Part shown: positions 57,143-64,000 of the stretch, piece by piece | Numbering within the stretch: position 1 is the stretch's first letter | Layout of the letters: each line of letters starts with the position of its first letter | NCBI RefSeq assembly: GCF_003260195.1 | Contig: NZ_QEIH01000003.1 | Span: forward strand, 558,001-622,000 | From: Lutibacter citreus | GTDB taxonomy: Bacteria; Bacteroidota; Bacteroidia; Flavobacteriales; Flavobacteriaceae | Direction of reading: 5' to 3' | DNA length: 64,000 nt | Position numbers and translations under genes: made by a program | Notes under the pieces: model-generated | What the model saw: the letters and a program-made list of their open reading frames with translations, nothing else | Databases searched by the model: none | What the model was told of the DNA's origin: nothing

Positions 57143-58447
57143 TTATTTCTTGTGATAATTGTCATCCCATTCCTTAACTTTAGGTTTATGTAATTTATTT
57201 AAAGTTTTTGCCACTATCATAGATACTGATGCATCTCCTGTTACATTTACGGTGGTTCTGCACATATCTAAAGGTCTGTCAATTGCAAAAATTAAGGCCA
57301 ATCCTGCTTCTGGAATTCCTGCTTGTCCTAAAACAATCACTAACATTACCATTCCCGCCCCTGGAACAGCTGCTGAACCAATACTTGCTAAAGTTGCAGT
57401 TACAATTATACCTAATTGAACTCCTAAACTTAAATCCATACCAAATGCCTGGGCTATAAAAACAGCTGCAACGGCTTGGTACAAACTTGTACCATCCATA
57501 TTAATTGTGGCACCAATTGGTAACACAAAACTACTAACTTCTTCATCTACTCCTAAATGTTCCGTTACTCTTTCCATAGTAACTGGTAAAGTTGCAGCAC
57601 TACTACTTGTAGAAAATGCTAATAATTGAGCAGGTGAAATACCTTTAAAAAATGTTGAAGGATTTTTTTTAGTTACTACCCAAACTAAGAGATTATAAAA
57701 ACCAATCATTAATAGTAATCCTAAAACCACTGTAAAAGCATACCAAATTAATGCTTTAAACAAATCTAAACTTGGAGACTCTACAACTAACGCTGCCAAT
57801 AATGCAAACACACCATAAGGTGCTGCTAACATTATTAAATCAATCATTTTAAGGATAACTTCATTAAACCCATCAAAGAATTTTTTTACTGGTTTAGAAT
57901 CTTTTTCAGGAATTAAAATTAAACCAATTCCAAAAAAGATAGCAAAAAAGATTATTTGCAACATGTTTTTATTTTCTGAAGCTGCTCCAAAAATATTATC
58001 TGGAACAATATCAACCAATGCTTGCAAAGGACCTGTTTCTTTTTGTTTTAAAGCTTCATTAGAATATTTTGCGGCATCTCCACTATAATTATTTACTAAC
58101 TCTTGTCTAGTTTCTTCAGAAATAGAATTTCCCGGTTTAATAATATTTACCAATAACAAACCTATTGAAACAGCTACAACGGTTGTTACTAAATATAAAC
58201 CAATGGTTCTACTTCCCATTTTTGAAAGTTTTGAAATATCTTTTAAATCTGATACTCCTTTAATTAAGGATGCCAGAATTAATGGGACAGCAATTAATTT
58301 TAATGAATTTATAAATATCTTTCCAAATGGTTTTATCCAATCTTGTACAATTTCCTTACCGTTATCAAACTGTGTCATTAATACTCCAACCAGAATTCCC
58401 AATATCATTCCAATAATAATTTGCCAGTGCAACGCTAATTTCTTCAT
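57143..58447 (-). CDS. Dicarboxylate/amino acid:cation symporter (DAACS family)
   Basis: 434 residues with about eight transmembrane helices and two re-entrant loops, the GltPh-type elevator fold. The Ser-rich HP1 loop AFSTSSSAATLPVTMERV, the TM7 motif NMDGTSLYQ and the HP2/TM8 region (AVPGAGMVMLVIVL, DRPLDMCRTTVNVTGD) are complete. It should take up glutamate, aspartate or C4-dicarboxylates with sodium or protons. The conserved Arg/Asp positions in TM8 are present, but I cannot assign the substrate. Confidence 0.93.
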   Translation of the reverse strand: MKKLALHWQIIIGMILGILVGVLMTQFDNGKEIVQDWIKPFGKIFINSLKLIAVPLILASLIKGVSDLKDISKLSKMGSRTIGLYLVTTVVAVSIGLLLVNIIKPGNSISEETRQELVNNYSGDAAKYSNEALKQKETGPLQALVDIVPDNIFGAASENKNMLQIIFFAIFFGIGLILIPEKDSKPVKKFFDGFNEVILKMIDLIMLAAPYGVFALLAALVVESPSLDLFKALIWYAFTVVLGLLLMIGFYNLLVWVVTKKNPSTFFKGISPAQLLAFSTSSSAATLPVTMERVTEHLGVDEEVSSFVLPIGATINMDGTSLYQAVAAVFIAQAFGMDLSLGVQLGIIVTATLASIGSAAVPGAGMVMLVIVLGQAGIPEAGLALIFAIDRPLDMCRTTVNVTGDASVSMIVAKTLNKLHKPKVKEWDDNYHKK

Positions 58448-58510
58448 CCATTAATTTTAATATTCGCGGAAAGATAAAAAAACAAGATAACATTGTTCAA
58501 TTTAAGCCAT

Positions 58511-58539
58511 AAAAAAAAGCACTTAAAGTGCTTTTTTTT
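58511..58539 (-). terminator. Terminator downstream of the small outer-membrane protein gene
   Basis: GCAC (58519-58522) and GTGC (58528-58531) form the core, flanked by A8 and T8 runs that extend the stem. Read in the minus direction it ends the gene at 58557-59045, 17 bp past its stop. Confidence 0.75.
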
Positions 58540-58556
58540 ATTATATAATTAGTTTA

Positions 58557-59045
58557 TTAGAATTGATACCTAAGAGATAATGCTATATCTAAATCTGTAT
58601 CATTTCCATAATCACCTAAAATTCCTATTTCAGGTCTAAAATCTAGAGAGATTAAAAGTGGTACTCTAAAATCGTATTCAATTCCTATATTACCATCAGC
58701 ATTTAAAAACAATCCATCATCATCATGATTAATAACTTCATTATTGTAACTCCAAGAGCCTACTCCTGCTCCAAACCCAGCATACCAATTTAAACCATTA
58801 TCAATATTCCAAACCCATTGATAAATACCTGATAATTTAAATGCATCATAATTTTTATGATTTCTATATCCCAAATCGATTTCAAACCTGTTATTTTCAA
58901 TTAATTTTTTCTGATATGATATTTCTCCTCCAAATCCATCATTATCTCCAAATCTTATACCAATTGAATTTTCTGAAATATCTTGAGCAGAAACAAGATT
59001 CACTATACAAAACACAAACAAAATAAATAACAGTCCTTTTTTCAT
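58557..59045 (-). CDS. Small outer-membrane beta-barrel protein
   Basis: 162 residues with a signal peptide (cleavage after about residue 20, LVSAQ). The mature part alternates strand-like segments ending in aromatic residues (SIGIRFGDNDGFGGEISYQKKL, NRFEIDLGYRNH, GLNWYAGFGAGVGSWSY), and the C-terminal strand is IALSLRYQF with a terminal Phe, as in outer-membrane proteins. It is probably an eight-stranded barrel. Ligand or role unknown. Confidence 0.78.
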   Translation of the reverse strand: MKKGLLFILFVFCIVNLVSAQDISENSIGIRFGDNDGFGGEISYQKKLIENNRFEIDLGYRNHKNYDAFKLSGIYQWVWNIDNGLNWYAGFGAGVGSWSYNNEVINHDDDGLFLNADGNIGIEYDFRVPLLISLDFRPEIGILGDYGNDTDLDIALSLRYQF

Positions 59046-59208
59046 AATAAATATATTTTAAATATGGAGTATTAGATAACAAATCTTATACCAATATGCA
59101 CAAAACGGTAAGCTTATTTTTTTATTTTATGTGACCTAATAATTTTTTAAGTGTCATAGTTTATAGAATTTTAATTATATTAGAGTATAAATTAATAAAA
59201 ACATAAAA

Positions 59209-59847
59209 ATGGCAGGAATATTAGATTTATTAAACAGTGACCTTGGAAAAACATTAATTAGTGGAGCAAGTAAACAATTTGGACAAGATGAAGGAAAAAC
59301 AGCTAACGCCTTAGGCGCTGCACTCCCTTTAATTCTTGGAGCTATGAAAAACAACGCTTCTTCACCTGAAGGTGCTGCAGGTTTACTTAGCGCTTTAGGA
59401 AATGATAAACATAGTGGTGGAATATTAGACAACCTAGGAAGTATTTTAGGTGGTGGTGGTGTTGATGATGATGTATTAAAAGATGGTGCTGGAATTTTAG
59501 GCCATGTTTTTGGAGGTCGCGAACAAAACGTTGCGCAGGCAGTTAGTAAATCTAGTGGTATAGATTTAGCAAGTGCTATGAATATATTAAAAGTTGCTGG
59601 ACCTTTAGTTATGGGAGCTATAGGAAAAGAATCACGACAAAAAGGAGTAGCTGATCAAAATGGTATTGGTGACTTGTTAGGTGGTATGTTAGGTGGAGCT
59701 TCTAATGAACAACAAAGTTTAGTATCTAAATTACTAGATGCTGATGGTGATGGAAGTATGATTGATGATGTTGCAGGAATGTTACTTGGAGGTAATAAAA
59801 AAAGTGGTGGTATTGGAAGCCTTTTAGGTGGTTTATTCGGAAAATAA
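59209..59847 (+). CDS. DUF937 family protein
   Basis: 212 residues, glycine- and alanine-rich. It has the DUF937 opening GILDLLNSDLGKTLISGASKQFG and the repeated helix blocks ALGAALPLILGAMKNNA and ILKVAGPLVMGAIGKES. A C-terminal DADGDGSMIDDV (177-188) resembles a calcium-binding EF/dockerin loop, followed by two Leu-Gly-Gly rich turns. It has no signal peptide. The fold is YidB-like; the function is unknown. It is monocistronic, with a terminator 24 bp downstream. Confidence 0.82.
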   Translation: MAGILDLLNSDLGKTLISGASKQFGQDEGKTANALGAALPLILGAMKNNASSPEGAAGLLSALGNDKHSGGILDNLGSILGGGGVDDDVLKDGAGILGHVFGGREQNVAQAVSKSSGIDLASAMNILKVAGPLVMGAIGKESRQKGVADQNGIGDLLGGMLGGASNEQQSLVSKLLDADGDGSMIDDVAGMLLGGNKKSGGIGSLLGGLFGK

Positions 59848-59871
59848 ATTCAATAATTCAAATATAATGTC

Positions 59872-59903
59872 AAAAGGCTTAGCAAATTGTTAAGCCTTTT
59901 TTC
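59872..59903 (+). terminator. Terminator of the DUF937 gene
   Basis: AAAAGGCTTA (59872-59881) pairs with TAAGCCTTTT (59891-59900), 9-nt loop, followed by further T residues. Confidence 0.85.
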
Positions 59904-59933
59904 ATGAAAAATTTTATTTCTGAAATATAAATG

Positions 59934-59941
59934 TACTTTTG
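59934..59941 (+). promoter_or_regulatory. Putative -7 element of the 99-residue membrane protein gene
   Basis: TACTTTTG matches TAnnTTTG and lies 17 bp before the ATG at 59959, which implies a nearly leaderless transcript. Confidence 0.45.
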
Positions 59942-59958
59942 CATCGAAATTAAGGTAA

Positions 59959-60258
59959 ATGGAAAAATTAAAACAACGTTGGGGAATATCCTCTAATTTT
60001 CAAATTATACTAATCATTTTAGCTTTTTCGGTTAATGGTTCTTTTGCAGCTTGGATAGCAAAACCTTTAACTGAATTTATAGGTTTGGATTATGAAACTA
60101 CAAACCCTTGGCTATTTTGGCCTGTTAGAATCTTTTTGATTTTTATTATTTATCAAATAACATTACCTCTAGTTGGTTTTTGTTTTGGACAGTTTAAATT
60201 CTTTTGGAATTTTTTTACTGTAAAAATGTTAAAAAGAATGGGATTTAAAAATCTTTAA
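59959..60258 (+). CDS. Small membrane protein (DUF6787-like)
   Basis: 99 residues with two transmembrane helices (about 16-36 and 55-77). It has an N-terminal basic segment MEKLKQRWGISSNFQI and a basic C-terminus KMLKRMGFKNL. Similar short proteins are common in Flavobacteriia, and I recall them as DUF6787, but this was not searched. No function can be given. It converges on the next gene with an 11-bp spacer. Confidence 0.65.
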   Translation: MEKLKQRWGISSNFQIILIILAFSVNGSFAAWIAKPLTEFIGLDYETTNPWLFWPVRIFLIFIIYQITLPLVGFCFGQFKFFWNFFTVKMLKRMGFKNL

Positions 60259-60269
60259 AATAACCTATA

Positions 60270-60545
60270 CTAGTTCTTCTTATCACGTTTTATTAAATAT
60301 TTGTAAACCCATGTTAAAGTAAACGTAGGTAAAAAATCTGTTCCAAAAAATCCAGCTTCTTCTACAAAAGAAACTAACCCTCCTATTTTCCCTTCGGTTC
60401 CTTTATACATTTTAAAAAGTATAAAAGCTGATGCAGGTGCCCAAATAACATCAGAAAACTCTCCTATTGCAGGTATTACAAATGATAACATTCCTATCCC
60501 ATCAAAGAGTAAACCAGCTAATAATAATTTGTATTTTTTTTTCAT
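60270..60545 (-). CDS. Small conserved-type membrane protein
   Basis: 91 residues with two to three hydrophobic segments (about 8-26, 32-46 and 69-82) and a basic end KYLIKRDKKN. It contains GMLSFVIPAIGEFSDVIWAP, a pattern I have seen in uncharacterised Flavobacteriia proteins. No family assigned and no catalytic motif is visible. Confidence 0.6.
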   Translation of the reverse strand: MKKKYKLLLAGLLFDGIGMLSFVIPAIGEFSDVIWAPASAFILFKMYKGTEGKIGGLVSFVEEAGFFGTDFLPTFTLTWVYKYLIKRDKKN

Positions 60546-60920
60546 AAATCTTATACTTTCTTAAAATATAGCAATTTAAATGCCAAGATTATTTTCATTT
60601 AAATAATATATCCAACTTTAAAAAAAAATTACCTAAATATATAATCTATCATATTAAATTAAAACAGATTAAGACTATTCATGTAAAGTTTTAATTTAAT
60701 GTGAATTTAACACTTAATAAGGTCTTATTTTAAACCTAAAGAGAATACTTTTTATAATTGATTAATATTTACTGTATCAAATCTTTCTTTAAAAATATTA
60801 ATATACTCATTTTAAATATCCCTTATTAAGAGTTCTAAACAAATCATATTCCTAAATTCAATTAAGTTTTATAATAAAATAACCATCTAAAAAAAACACT
60901 TAGATTTCTTTTAAATACAA
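60546..60920. other. AT-rich intergenic region, no feature recognised
   Basis: Together with the hairpin that follows, this makes a 442-bp gap before msrA. I find no ORF, tRNA-like structure or clear repeat; poly-A/T tracts dominate. Confidence 0.4.
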
Positions 60921-60955
60921 TTAAACCCACAATTAGGAATAATTGTAGGTTTAAA
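60921..60955 (-). terminator. Possible terminator of msrA
   Basis: Hairpin TTAAACC-c-ACAATT (60921-60934) with AATTGT-a-GGTTTAA at the other side, small loop. It sits 33 bp past the msrA stop. A clean U run is lacking, so confidence is limited. Confidence 0.45.
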
Positions 60956-60987
60956 ATTAGTTACTTTTATATTCTAACTACTAAATA

Positions 60988-61614
60988 TTATTTTTTTAAT
61001 TTGGACTTAAAATTCTTTATAAATTTTTCCAATTTAGGGTTAATAACAGCAGTACAATAACCTTGAGTTTTATTATTGTTATAATAGTTTTGGTGATAAT
61101 CTTCTGCCGAATAAAAAATATCTAATTTGGATACTTCTGTAACAATTGGTTTATTAAAAACATTTGCTTTAGTCAGTTCATCTATAAAATTTTCCGCAAT
61201 ATTCTTTTCTTCAATACTATTATAAAAAATTGCTGATCTATATTGTGAACCAACATCATAGCCTTGTTTATTTAATGTTGTCGGGTCATGAGTACTAAAA
61301 AAAACTTCCAACAATTCTTGATAACTTATAATATTAGAATCATATGTTATTTTAATTGCTTCTGCATGTCCTGTTTTACCAGTACATATCTCTTTATAAG
61401 TTGGGTTCTTTAACTTCCCTCCTGTGTAACCTGAAGAAACACTTTCAACTCCTTCTAACAGTTGAAATATAGCTTCTGTACACCAAAAACATCCATTTGC
61501 AAAAATTGCAGTTTCTATTTTATTTTCAGACATAGTATTTTTTTTATCAATATTAGATTTTGCAAAACTATTTGCAGATATTATAATTATAAATAGGATT
61601 AAAACTCTTTTCAT
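60988..61614 (-). CDS. msrA: Peptide-methionine (S)-S-oxide reductase MsrA, exported
   Basis: 208 residues from the ATG at 61614, which places a signal peptide (VLILFIIIISANSFA) at the N-terminus. A longer frame to 61647 would spoil it. Catalytic Cys42 is in the motif GCFWC. Further motifs: SGYTGGKLKNPTYKEICTGKTGHAEA in consecutive segments, HDPTTLNKQGYDVGSQYRSAI, and the C-terminal resolving Cys in TQGYCTAVINP. It reduces methionine-S-sulfoxide. Export suggests repair of envelope proteins. Confidence 0.93.
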   Translation of the reverse strand: MKRVLILFIIIISANSFAKSNIDKKNTMSENKIETAIFANGCFWCTEAIFQLLEGVESVSSGYTGGKLKNPTYKEICTGKTGHAEAIKITYDSNIISYQELLEVFFSTHDPTTLNKQGYDVGSQYRSAIFYNSIEEKNIAENFIDELTKANVFNKPIVTEVSKLDIFYSAEDYHQNYYNNNKTQGYCTAVINPKLEKFIKNFKSKLKK

Positions 61615-61675
61615 TTTAAATAATTTATAATTATAGTCGATCAACAATAAAAAACTTTACACTACAACGTCTTTT

Positions 61676-62698
61676 TTAAATGTTCTTTAATGTAAATACT
61701 ACACGTTCTAGCATTTCTTCGGTAAAATCTAAATGAGTTACAATTCTCAATTTTCCCTGTCCCATTGATATTAAATCAATATGTGCATCCCTTAACCGAC
61801 TAATAAAATCTTCTTCATTTATAGTATCAACTACATTAAAAATAACTATATTAGTTTCAATTGGTTCCACTTTTTTAACCAATGAACATTTATTAAGTGC
61901 GTTTCCTATAATTTGAGCACGAGAATGGTCTTTAGCAAGTCTTTCTATATTATTATCTAAAGCATAAATCCCAGCAGCAGCCAAATAACCAGCTTGTCTC
62001 ATAGCACCTCCAAATAATTTTCTAACTCTTAAAGCTTTCTCTATATGCTCTTTTGAACCCAATAAAACAGAGCCAATTGGAGCTCCTAAACCTTTAGACA
62101 AACAAATAGAAATGGTATCAAACAATTTTCCATATTGTTCAGGAGTTTCATTTTTAGCAATCAAGGCATTAAATAATCTTGCACCATCTAAATGAAAAGC
62201 CAAATCATTTTTTGAACAAATTTTTCTAATTTTTAAAAGTTCTTCAAAATCCCAACAAGTTCCACCTCCTTTATTAGTTGTATTCTCTATTGCTACAAGT
62301 TTTGAAAATGGAACGTGAATATCAGATCTACCACTTGTTACTGCTTCTTCTAACTGTTTTGCTGTAAATGTTCCTCTTTCTCCATCAATTAAATGAGATG
62401 TAACTCCAGAATTAAAAGCTGCTCCTCCTCCTTCATAATTATAAACATGTGCCCATTTATCGCAATACATTTTATCTCCTGGTTGTGTTAAAATCTTTAT
62501 TGCTGTTTGATTGGCCATTGTACCAGAAGGAAAAAACAATGCATCTTCCATACCAAACATTTCTGAAATTTTTTGTTGTAATTTAGTAACTGTAGGGTCA
62601 CTTTTAAAAACATCATCTCCTACTTCGGCACTCATCATTGCCTTTAACATTTCTTTTGAAGGTTTTGTAACCGTGTCACTTATTAAATCTATTCGCAT
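61676..62698 (-). CDS. ltaE: Low-specificity L-threonine aldolase
   Basis: 340-residue PLP enzyme of the fold type I aldolase group. The opening is DLISDTVTKPSKEML. FFPSGTMANQ and the HLDGARLFNA motif (Asp binding the PLP ring nitrogen) are present, and Lys202 in CLSKGLGAPIGS forms the Schiff base. It splits threonine or allo-threonine into glycine and acetaldehyde. It precedes msrA by 61 bp in the same direction, so the two may be transcribed together. Confidence 0.93.
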   Translation of the reverse strand: MRIDLISDTVTKPSKEMLKAMMSAEVGDDVFKSDPTVTKLQQKISEMFGMEDALFFPSGTMANQTAIKILTQPGDKMYCDKWAHVYNYEGGGAAFNSGVTSHLIDGERGTFTAKQLEEAVTSGRSDIHVPFSKLVAIENTTNKGGGTCWDFEELLKIRKICSKNDLAFHLDGARLFNALIAKNETPEQYGKLFDTISICLSKGLGAPIGSVLLGSKEHIEKALRVRKLFGGAMRQAGYLAAAGIYALDNNIERLAKDHSRAQIIGNALNKCSLVKKVEPIETNIVIFNVVDTINEEDFISRLRDAHIDLISMGQGKLRIVTHLDFTEEMLERVVFTLKNI

Positions 62699-62834
62699 TC
62701 TATATAATTGATTTTAGATGTTTTACAATTTATATTACATTATAAATTAAAAAAACATCACCTTTAATAACTCTTTTTATTCTTAAATATAAATGTAGTT
62801 ACTTATTTTATTTTAAGGTTTAAAAATGAAAGTT

Positions 62835-62842
62835 TATTTTTG
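62835..62842 (+). promoter_or_regulatory. Putative -7 element of prfB
   Basis: TATTTTTG matches TAnnTTTG exactly and lies 18 bp before the prfB ATG at 62861, within the 162-bp divergent spacer shared with ltaE. Confidence 0.5.
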
Positions 62843-62860
62843 TAATTCTTAATCCACCAA

Positions 62861-63967
62861 ATGATATCAAACGACCAATTAAATAAATTGCAAGAGCGCA
62901 TTAATAACTTGAAAGTGTATCTTGATATTGATAAAAAAATAATTGAAATTTCTAACGAAGAAGAAAAAACTGTAAATCCAGATTTTTGGAATAATCCAAG
63001 GGAAGCTGAAGTTATAATGAAATTACTAAGATCCAAGAAAAAGTGGGTTGAAGATTTTAATTCTATCTGTTCTTATTATGAAGATACTTCTGTACTCCTA
63101 GATTTTTATTCTGAAGGAGAATCTACAGAAGAAGAAGTTGAGATCTCTTACAATAAAGCTATTGAAATATTAGAAAGTTTAGAATTTAAAAATATGCTTT
63201 CTGAAGAAGGTGATAATCTTAGTGCTGTTATACAAATTACAGCTGGCGCTGGTGGTACAGAAAGTTGTGATTGGGCAATAATGCTAATGCGTATGTACTT
63301 AATGTGGGCCGAAAAGCAGAATTTTAAAATTAGAGAATTAAATTACCAAGCTGGTGATGTAACGGGTATTAAAACTGTTACACTTGAAATTGAAGGAGAA
63401 TATGCTTTCGGATATTTAAAAGGAGAAAACGGTGTACATCGTTTGGTAAGAATCTCTCCTTTTGATAGCAACGCTAAAAGACATACAAGTTTTGCATCCG
63501 TTTATGTGTATCCTTTAGTTGATGATAGTATTGAAATAACCATAAATCCAGCAGATATTGAAATAATAACTTCTAGATCAAGTGGTGCTGGAGGGCAAAA
63601 TGTTAATAAAGTTGAAACAAAAGTTCAATTAAATCACAAACCAAGTGGTATTCAAATATCTTGTTCAGAAACTCGCTCACAGCACGAAAACAGAGATAGA
63701 GCTATGCAAATGTTAAAATCTCAATTGTACGAAATTGAACTTAGAAAACAACAAGAAGCTAGAAGTGATATTGAAGCTGGAAAAATGAAAATTGATTTTG
63801 GCTCTCAAATAAGAAATTATGTTATGCATCCATATAAATTAGTGAAAGATGTAAGAACGGCATTTGAAACAGGGAACGTAGATGCGGTTATGAACGGTGA
63901 AATTGATGGATTTATTAAAGCATATTTAATGCAACAAGGACAAAAAGATACTTCAAACGAATTATAA
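62861..63967 (+). CDS. prfB: Peptide chain release factor 2
   Basis: 368 residues. The stop-codon recognition tripeptide Ser-Pro-Phe is at 199-201 ([15 protein letters not shown]), identifying RF2 (UAA/UGA) rather than RF1. The catalytic GGQ is at 244-246 in [10 protein letters not shown]. The reading frame is continuous: at the place where E. coli has CTT-TGA-C, this gene reads CTT-GAT (Leu21-Asp22), so no programmed +1 frameshift is needed. Length is normal. A new ATG begins 2 bp after the stop. Confidence 0.96.
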   Translation: MISNDQLNKLQERINNLKVYLDIDKKIIEISNEEEKTVNPDFWNNPREAEVIMKLLRSKKKWVEDFNSICSYYEDTSVLLDFYSEGESTEEEVEISYNKAIEILESLEFKNMLSEEGDNLSAVIQITAGAGGTESCDWAIMLMRMYLMWAEKQNFKIRELNYQAGDVTGIKTVTLEIEGEYAFGYLKGENGVHRLVRISPFDSNAKRHTSFASVYVYPLVDDSIEITINPADIEIITSRSSGAGGQNVNKVETKVQLNHKPSGIQISCSETRSQHENRDRAMQMLKSQLYEIELRKQQEARSDIEAGKMKIDFGSQIRNYVMHPYKLVKDVRTAFETGNVDAVMNGEIDGFIKAYLMQQGQKDTSNEL

Positions 63968-63969
63968 TT

Positions 63970-64000
63970 ATGAAAAAAATTGATACAATAATTTTTGATT
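63970..64000 (+). CDS. Start of a probable HAD-superfamily hydrolase (3' end outside window)
   Basis: Only ten codons are visible, MKKIDTIIFD. The pattern basic residues, Ile/Ile/Phe, Asp is the usual beginning of HAD phosphatases, where this Asp is the nucleophile. It starts 2 bp after prfB. The call rests on this short motif only. Confidence 0.4.
   Translation, partial: MKKIDTIIFD

Overview
The window looks like a chromosomal segment of a marine-type Flavobacteriaceae bacterium (Bacteroidota). The DNA is strongly AT-rich. Several genes are preceded by the Bacteroidota -7 box TAnnTTTG and few by a Shine-Dalgarno sequence. The gene set also fits: BshB1 of bacillithiol synthesis, pyruvate phosphate dikinase, many secreted sulfatases and glycoside hydrolases, and a RND adaptor-pump-TolC operon. 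I cannot name the genus from sequence alone.

Layout. 0-2.5 kb: the 3' end of uvrA, a secreted TPR protein, tRNA-His and bshB1. 2.5-9.1 kb: a structured intergenic stretch that may encode a small RNA, then a MarR-controlled efflux operon (marR, adaptor, RND pump, TolC-like channel) with a clear palindromic operator. 9.4-15.4 kb: ppdK, a DUF3124 lipoprotein and a hybrid histidine kinase with an SBP3 sensor domain. 15.6-33.5 kb: a polysaccharide-degradation region on the minus strand. One operon runs GH31, four S1 sulfatases, GH2. A second block runs GH27, a DUF4038 (apiosidase-like) hydrolase, GH43. Between them lie a divergent membrane-anchored winged-helix regulator with a three-half-site operator and a SHOCT-domain protein. 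The last 38 codons of a lost GH127 gene remain directly upstream of GH27. There is no SusC/SusD pair and no sulfatase-maturing enzyme in the window.

34-38.9 kb: an accessory-looking island beginning with an IS1595-type transposase fragment, then a glycine-rich zinc-ribbon protein, a family-4-like uracil-DNA glycosylase, a VOC protein, a DUF89 phosphatase, a radical SAM protein and an ArsP_2-type permease. 39.2-46.6 kb: MscS channel, small membrane protein, GH53 galactanase, MepB-like protein, a HipA-like kinase overlapping a DUF3037 gene, an AlkC-like glycosylase with Ig-like tail, DUF2520 protein, KdsC-type phosphatase and DUF2147 protein.

46.7-64 kb: a SUMF1-fold lipoprotein lacking the catalytic cysteines of formylglycine-generating enzyme, protein-isoaspartate methyltransferase, Gfo/Idh/MocA oxidoreductase, PhzF protein, 3-hydroxyacyl-CoA dehydrogenase, a MacAB-like four-gene ABC efflux operon, DCC protein, dicarboxylate symporter, small envelope proteins, exported MsrA, threonine aldolase, prfB without a programmed frameshift, and the first codons of a probable HAD hydrolase.

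How the parts fit: the 15-33 kb enzymes, perhaps with the separate GH53, suggest use of a sulfated galactan-type or arabinogalactan-type polymer, with the winged-helix protein as probable regulator. The substrate is inference. The least explained parts are the 34.6-38.9 kb island, the HipA-like/DUF3037 pair, the possible RNA at 2.64-2.89 kb and several perfect palindromes.
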